Assembly (NCBI GenBank): GCA_024277255.1
Contig: JAJRVQ010000024.1
Coordinates: 1 to 64,000 of the forward strand
DNA: 64,000 bases
Direction: 5' to 3'
Source: Acidobacteriota bacterium
GTDB taxonomy: Bacteria; Acidobacteriota; Thermoanaerobaculia; Multivoradales; SZUA-115
Program-made: the position numbers and the translations under genes
Notes under the pieces: generated by a model
Told to the model about the DNA's origin: nothing
The model's database searches: none
What the model saw: the letters and a program-made list of their open reading frames with translations, nothing else
Shown: positions 61,801-64,000 of the stretch, piece by piece
How positions within the stretch are numbered: position 1 is the first letter of the stretch
Layout: every line of letters starts with the position of its first letter

Positions 61801-64000
61801 AGTCCGACGGGGTGAAGCCTCCCACTGCCGGCTGGCGGCAGTGCTGCACCAGTGCTTCGATCGCCCGTTTCAAGGCGGTACCGAGCCGCTCGATGGTTGA
61901 ACGCTGATGCAGATTGCGGCTGTAGAGTAGATTGAGCTGGAGACAACCAGCCTCCACCAGGCCGACCACATCGAGCACATGGCGACGCAGCGCGCGCGGG
62001 CTGATCGGGGGGCCGGTGTTCTCGGGGGCTCGATGCACTCGGACCGCCGGCAGCGCAGCGTCGTCTCCCTTGGCCGTCGCTGTGGTCGACTGCCGCCCAA
62101 ACTGACCTAGATAGTTGAAGCTGATTTCCGGATGGCGCAAGGCGCCCAGCCGGCGCGACACCTCCGGGTCCGGCGAGAGATAGCGCAGGATGCCGAAGCC
62201 GACGCCGTTGTGAGGCACGGCCCGCAGCTGTTCTTTGATCGTCTTGAGTTCTTCGCCCGGCCCGTCGGTCGCCGCAAGGTCGAGGAGAAGCGGAAAGACG
62301 CTGGTAAACCAACCCACGGTGCGCGACAGGTCTACGTCGTCTAGGATCGATTCCCGGCCGTGCCCTTCCAGATTGATCAGTACGTTCGACTCGCCCGTCC
62401 AGTCGGAGCAAGCGCGGGCCAGGGCGGCAAGAAGAGCATCGTTGATCTGGGTGTGATATTTGGGTGGCACCTCGTGCAACAGGGCCCGCGTGGTCTCGGC
62501 GTCCAGCCGTACAGCCACGACCCCGGCCGATTCTTCGGTGTTCTCCCCTCCCTGATAGTCGACCGGCAAGGCCGCCACCGACGACTGCTGCTGAATCCAG
62601 TACTCAAGCTCGCGGCGTAGCCGCTGCGAACCGGCGTAGTGGGAGAGACGTTGTGACCAGCGTTGTACCGAAGTGGTCTTGGCCGGCAGCTCCAACTCTT
62701 CGGCCAAGGGGATAGAGCTACCGGGTGGTCGCTTCGCCAGTTGAGTCGCAAGCTGCTGCAGATCGCTTTGCAGGATGCGCCAAGAAACACTGTCAATAGC
62801 GAGATGGTGCACCACCCAGAGCAGCCGAGTCGAGCGTTCATGGCCGAGGGTGACATGGAGGATCCTCAACAAGGGGCCGGCGATCGGGTCGAGCGATGCT
62901 TGAACTCGCGTCGCTAGCTGCTGCAGGGCCAGGCTATGCAGCCGCTCATCGAGACGCGAAAGATCGAGCTGTGCGAAGGGCAATCTCTTGCCGGTCAAAG
63001 CGCTCACCGGCTCCAGGTACTGGTGCCACCTCTTGGGTCCTTCTCCTTGCTGCTGATACGAGAACCGCAGGCGCAACGCGTCGTGGGCCGCCAGCAGGCG
63101 ATAAACCATGACGCGAACAGCACCGGCCTTCAGAGCAGGGGTCAGCAGCAGATAGTGTGCCTGGTTGTAGTGGTGGAGATCGACCGGATCGGCCTCGAGG
63201 AACCAGTGCTGAATGGGCGTTAACTTAACCGGCCCCACCACCTCCCCCTGCTGGGCCTGAATGCGCTCCAGCGAACCGGCAACCGCCGCCAGTTCCGCGA
63301 CGGTCTGGAATTGAAAGATCTGCCGAGGTACCAGTGTCAAACCGGCGCTGTTGGCTCGGGCGACAATTTGCAGTCCCATGATCGAGTCGCCCCCCAGGTC
63401 GAAGAAGTTGTCGTCCCTTCCGACTCGCTCAACCCCGATCACATCGCCCCAGATTTCAGCCAGCAGCCTCTCGGACGGCGTCTGGGTAGTGCTGTAGTTC
63501 TCCGCCGTGGTACCCCGCGACCGCCCCGGCGCCGGCAAGGCGCGCCGGTCGACCTTGCCGTTGACAGTGAGTGGCAGACAACTCAAAGGAACCACGACCG
63601 CGGGCACCATGTAGTCCGGAAGAGTCGAGGAAAGACGCTCGCGGACTTGGCGCAGCGACAACTCGGATTCCCCCTCAACCATCACCAAATAGGCCACCAA
63701 GCGGTTCCCGCCAGAGCCGTCTTGGCGCACCATCACCACCGCCTCTCGAACACCCGGTAGGGCCACCAAAGCGGCCTCGATCTCACCGAGTTCGATGCGA
63801 AAACCCCGAACTTTGACCTGGTTGTCGATTCGCCCCAGGTAAGACAGCTGCCCGGTTGCGATGTAGCGCGCCAGGTCGCCGGAACGGTAGAGCCTCTCTC
63901 CCGGTACGTCGGTGAAGGGATCGGGCACGAAGCGCTCAGCGGTCAGCGAGGGCCGTGCCTGGTAGCCGCGCGCCAACCCGGGGCCACCGATCCACATCTC
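52832..64000 (-). CDS. Nonribosomal peptide synthetase, C-terminal part: (A)-T-E / C-A-T-E / C-A-T-TE
   Basis: About 3,720 codons remain open to the window edge; the true start lies outside. Counting from the Met at 63997: partial A domain (1-160, LGRIDNQVKVRGFRIELGEI), T1 (Ser205 in LGGDSI), E1 (256-720; HHLAIDS, EGHGRES, RTVGWFTSVFP), C1 (750-1190; HHLLLDG), A2 (1210-1730), T2 (Ser1776), E2 (1828-2315), C2 (2335-2830; HHILLDG), A3 (2840-3360), T3 (Ser3409), TE (3455-3721; Ser3540 in GWSVGG, Asp3567, His3700). The A2 specificity residues read DVWHISLVDK, near-identical to serine-activating codes. A3 reads DTEDIGTVVK, which I cannot assign. The product should include D-configured residues at two positions and D-Ser. 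Confidence 0.93.
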   Translation of the reverse strand, partial: EMWIGGPGLARGYQARPSLTAERFVPDPFTDVPGERLYRSGDLARYIATGQLSYLGRIDNQVKVRGFRIELGEIEAALVALPGVREAVVMVRQDGSGGNRLVAYLVMVEGESELSLRQVRERLSSTLPDYMVPAVVVPLSCLPLTVNGKVDRRALPAPGRSRGTTAENYSTTQTPSERLLAEIWGDVIGVERVGRDDNFFDLGGDSIMGLQIVARANSAGLTLVPRQIFQFQTVAELAAVAGSLERIQAQQGEVVGPVKLTPIQHWFLEADPVDLHHYNQAHYLLLTPALKAGAVRVMVYRLLAAHDALRLRFSYQQQGEGPKRWHQYLEPVSALTGKRLPFAQLDLSRLDERLHSLALQQLATRVQASLDPIAGPLLRILHVTLGHERSTRLLWVVHHLAIDSVSWRILQSDLQQLATQLAKRPPGSSIPLAEELELPAKTTSVQRWSQRLSHYAGSQRLRRELEYWIQQQSSVAALPVDYQGGENTEESAGVVAVRLDAETTRALLHEVPPKYHTQINDALLAALARACSDWTGESNVLINLEGHGRESILDDVDLSRTVGWFTSVFPLLLDLAATDGPGEELKTIKEQLRAVPHNGVGFGILRYLSPDPEVSRRLGALRHPEISFNYLGQFGRQSTTATAKGDDAALPAVRVHRAPENTGPPISPRALRRHVLDVVGLVEAGCLQLNLLYSRNLHQRSTIERLGTALKRAIEALVQHCRQPAVGGFTPSDFPLAGLDQAVLDELSRHHDGMADLYPLAPLQHGILFHAVFAPTAGAYHMQLACAFDGPLDVGAFQRAWQQVAHRHAVLRTQFEWRRVKTPLQVVLETVEVPFAEEDLRGLSSERQLAHLAAFLAADRRAGFDPSKAPLMRLRVMRFAEERYRVIWSHHHLLLDGWCMHLVYKEVFAFYQAQLNNEVAVLPAVRPYRDYIRWLSEQDADAARAYWRRVLGGLDAPTSLVVDRPKWADGSGGEVAPVESRQVLGLAQTERLKASAQRQRLTANTLVQGAWAILLARYSATTDVLFGVTVSGRPADLDQVESMVGLFINTLPSRVETADDSELGSWLGALQVAQAEMRQYEFSSLSEVQGWSDLPGGTPLFDSIVVFENYPVDSTVRKQAVERSSGGFSVAEVDNFEQTNFGLTLMASLGSLLRFGVMYDERRFDAVTIERMLGHLSTLLQSMCESEEIHLGSLQMLPEAERRQLVVEWNSTAVAYPQEPFLVQLFEEQAQRHPQRKAVEFAGEWLGYGELNTRSNQLARYLRSLGVGGETLVAVAAERSLELVIALLAILKAGGAYLPVDPSHPGERQAFMLRDGDVGVLLTQAKLLVELPATSARQVALDTQWDEVARYDGANLDLPVAGQGMAYMIYTSGSTGQPKGVMNSHAAILNRILWMQEAYPLDESDVVLQKTPYSFDVSVWEFFWPLAVGARLVVARPGGHQDSLYLVDLIASTGVTTLHFVPSMLRIFLTEPDLSACTSLRRVICSGEALPRDLEQSFAERLSCELHNLYGPTEAAVDVTEWSCFGDGSPASVERIEACREAATVPIGKPIANLEVHLLDGRGEPVPVAVPGELHIGGTGLARGYWKRPALTAEKFVPNPFGEAGSRLYRTGDLVRRWPGGAMEFLSRIDFQVKIHGLRIELGEIEAAILALDGIHETVVLVREDGSDGQRLVAYLVAEQDRELPTLRELRERLALRLPEYMVPSLFIPLPRLPLSPNGKVDRKALPSGEEERLESAELFVAARDEVEEALATIWRQVLRREQIGVHDNFFELGGDSILSLQVVSLAARAGLQLTARQVFTHNTIAELAAVAGSATEVVAQQGAVVGSVPLTPVQHWFFEQHRAEPHHFNQAFLLAARPVPNHQVMRRVVEKLMVHHDVLRSRFEVTASGSVEQRILAPQGPGGEFLSIDLSSLADAARGAAMWRLVERTHASLNFEKGPIFRCILFNLGIQQGARLLLVMHHLAMDGVSWRILLEDLPKLYLEMANEASRAEDGAPADALPPKSSSYQSWARRLVEYATDSSQLRHEVSFWTGLERGRAVELPLDGRGGENLQSTTRLINLKLSAEETVALLEEVPRAYRTRIDDVLLTAVSGALRELAGGAVLIDLESHGREAPFEEIDLSRTLGWFTSIYPVLLDPGAGSSPGEALMTVKEQLRSVPGKGLGFGVLRYLAAEPVRRRLAELPSAQVSFNYLGQLDRMAQSKPTGNSTRNESVGAPPTTANSLAIVAPPAPPATVSPAGDADTTVRFSFAPEPAGNGYSPRGKRWYLLEFDGRIEGGHFHLALRYGEATHSEETARRLLELICSKLRQLIAHCCQSDSGGYTPSDFPLARLDSATLQRVVAGRRGIESIYPLLPTQQGMLFFRIYAPTSYAYHQQSVRRFDSALEIEALIEAWKDMVAAHPILRTSFHWENLDEPLQIVHEEVEVPWQFLDWRTSPREELGQMFARHQEEDRQRGFDLSQPPLMRLALICTSDDSYIFTWSYHHILLDGWSLPILNNELFQRYLGYATGQARPLLRRRPYRDYVAWHLDQDMAKAERFWRSELSGFREPTSVALEAAVINRSDQPESFGAVEVRLLGESAEALQRLGSRYRVTQNSIVQAAWALVLSRVANQEDVLFGATVSGRSAPLPGIETMLGLFINTLPVRVRVEPETQVGEWIQRLQDRQLAAREFEYSPLMKVQGWSEVAANRMLFESLVVFENYPADLSFRFDDDAPSATTPVAAPVRRKAAARKTPSTAQVTSATTATDAQETSEIALGGFERTSYPITVVVMPGTETWTLRLGYDLHYLDSTLAVRLLATLRTVLISMAQQPQDRLGDLRLMLSSEIEQLIASNQTQVEFHGAELGMARRLVANWSEWPDSIALVEGELHITYGQLDRRVGRLARLLRRKGVGAEVRVAIRARRSTSQITAILAVLRAGGAYVPLDPDLPAERLRFMLDDSGASLVLTDSTWRDSDSPAKPDGPREVIALDKLGVEFGTPGDQFLAQREAPRMSSENLAYLIYTSGSTGLPKAVMITHRSMVDFVLATAEAGPIRRRDRVLQFASIAFDTSVEEIFPALLAGGTLVLRDDAMLDLARFVDACHQYALTVLDLPTAYWRELTVAMKREGLRLPLSIELVIIGGEKARAETLVQWMEVVPPRVRLINTYGPTETTVVATQALLDTKPVLHPTYGGGRWSEVPIGAPRANARAFALDRFANPLAAGIPGELYLGGTGLARGYMARAALTAERFVPDPSSLEAGSRLYRTGDRVRRRDDGQLEFLGRIDDQVKVRGYRIELGEIEATLQALPEIEEAAVVVVRDGGGARLVAFVVSAAELPESAALRRRLTSRLPDYMVPSAVVEIDAMPRTTSQKIDRGALARRHCAPAAAATTHTAPRSALEKQLAGIWSALFKRPEIGVEESFFELGGESILALRLMSEIRQRTGVSLPLARLFEGDTIAELARAVAAEAGGPSSSSILVEIQSRGDGTPRYCVHPAGGEVLCYADLAAALGPASPVLGLQAAGLVAGTEPAKTVVEMAASYVAAVRSHQAEGPYRILGWSVGGVIAVEMARILRAEGQRVASLVLLDTLTPARMPAWGDAELQRAFVGSLGLKARGSNSVLPANFEQLDEETRLSTLLAAVAQSAQGRNDFSGEELLRRWLVFKEVMRAVREHVPTPLDLHALLVRAGDEAVHREMGEEPTLGWSTYFSDLQVKWVDGSHTSFIYEPRVMPLARLLIHCNG
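52836..52847. repeat. 12-bp perfect palindrome at the NRPS/rnpB junction
   Basis: CCATTGCAATGG overlaps the last NRPS codons, about 25-36 nt upstream of the rnpB 5' end. The rnpB promoter must lie in this area, with TTGCAA and TATCCT (14 nt apart, too short for a good sigma70 match) as the only hint. Confidence 0.45.

Overview
The window is a high-GC chromosomal segment from a Gram-negative bacterium, most probably an acidobacterium. Evidence for the Gram-negative envelope is lpxB, an O-antigen-type ligase, a flippase and several lipoproteins. Evidence for Acidobacteriota is two secreted proteins of the 'VWFA-related acidobacterial' type, a receiver/DUF4388 protein and sulfatase-fold proteins ending in ALGY(V/L)D. 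The last point is family knowledge plus inference; no rRNA is present to prove it. I see no tRNA, insertion sequence, prophage or CRISPR array.

Layout. (1) 79-24161 is a surface-glycan region: two GT-C-type membrane glycosyltransferases plus a third paralogue at its far end, two GT2 enzymes, one GT4 enzyme, UDP-GlcNAc 2-epimerase (wecB), CDP-glucose 4,6-dehydratase (rfbG), a flippase, a polysaccharide deacetylase, a methyltransferase and an O-antigen ligase. Two convergent sulfatase-fold proteins and three secreted proteins are embedded in it. (2) 24165-29814 is core housekeeping: lpxB, two small membrane proteins, an HU/IHF protein, ribosomal protein S1 with a long acidic tail, and queG. (3) 30078-38006 is metabolic: Leu/Phe/Val-type dehydrogenase, a Kbp-like BON-LysM protein, a DUF937 protein, and an M20 amidohydrolase - fabI - NSAR/OSBS - GNAT cluster that looks like a D-to-L amino-acid conversion pathway. 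(4) 38049-48442 holds two secreted VWA proteins, a degenerate receiver/DUF4388/GTPase-like protein and a very large WD40-like/amidohydrolase exoprotein. (5) 48492-52361 holds recG, a cNMP-FHA protein and an LD-carboxypeptidase. (6) RNase P RNA (rnpB) lies on the minus strand at 52385-52811. (7) 52832 to the window end is the C-terminal 3.7 kDa-residue-scale part (about 3,720 residues) of a nonribosomal peptide synthetase reading (A)-T-E / C-A-T-E / C-A-T-TE, whose start lies outside the window.

Many genes overlap by ATGA/GTGA junctions and form operons. Several clear sigma70-like promoters and hairpin terminators can be read directly. The most interesting items are the NRPS, the NSAR pathway cluster, the triple-degenerate signalling protein, the pair of Thr-type 'sulfatases' whose 3' ends form one long hairpin, and rnpB immediately behind the NRPS stop codon.
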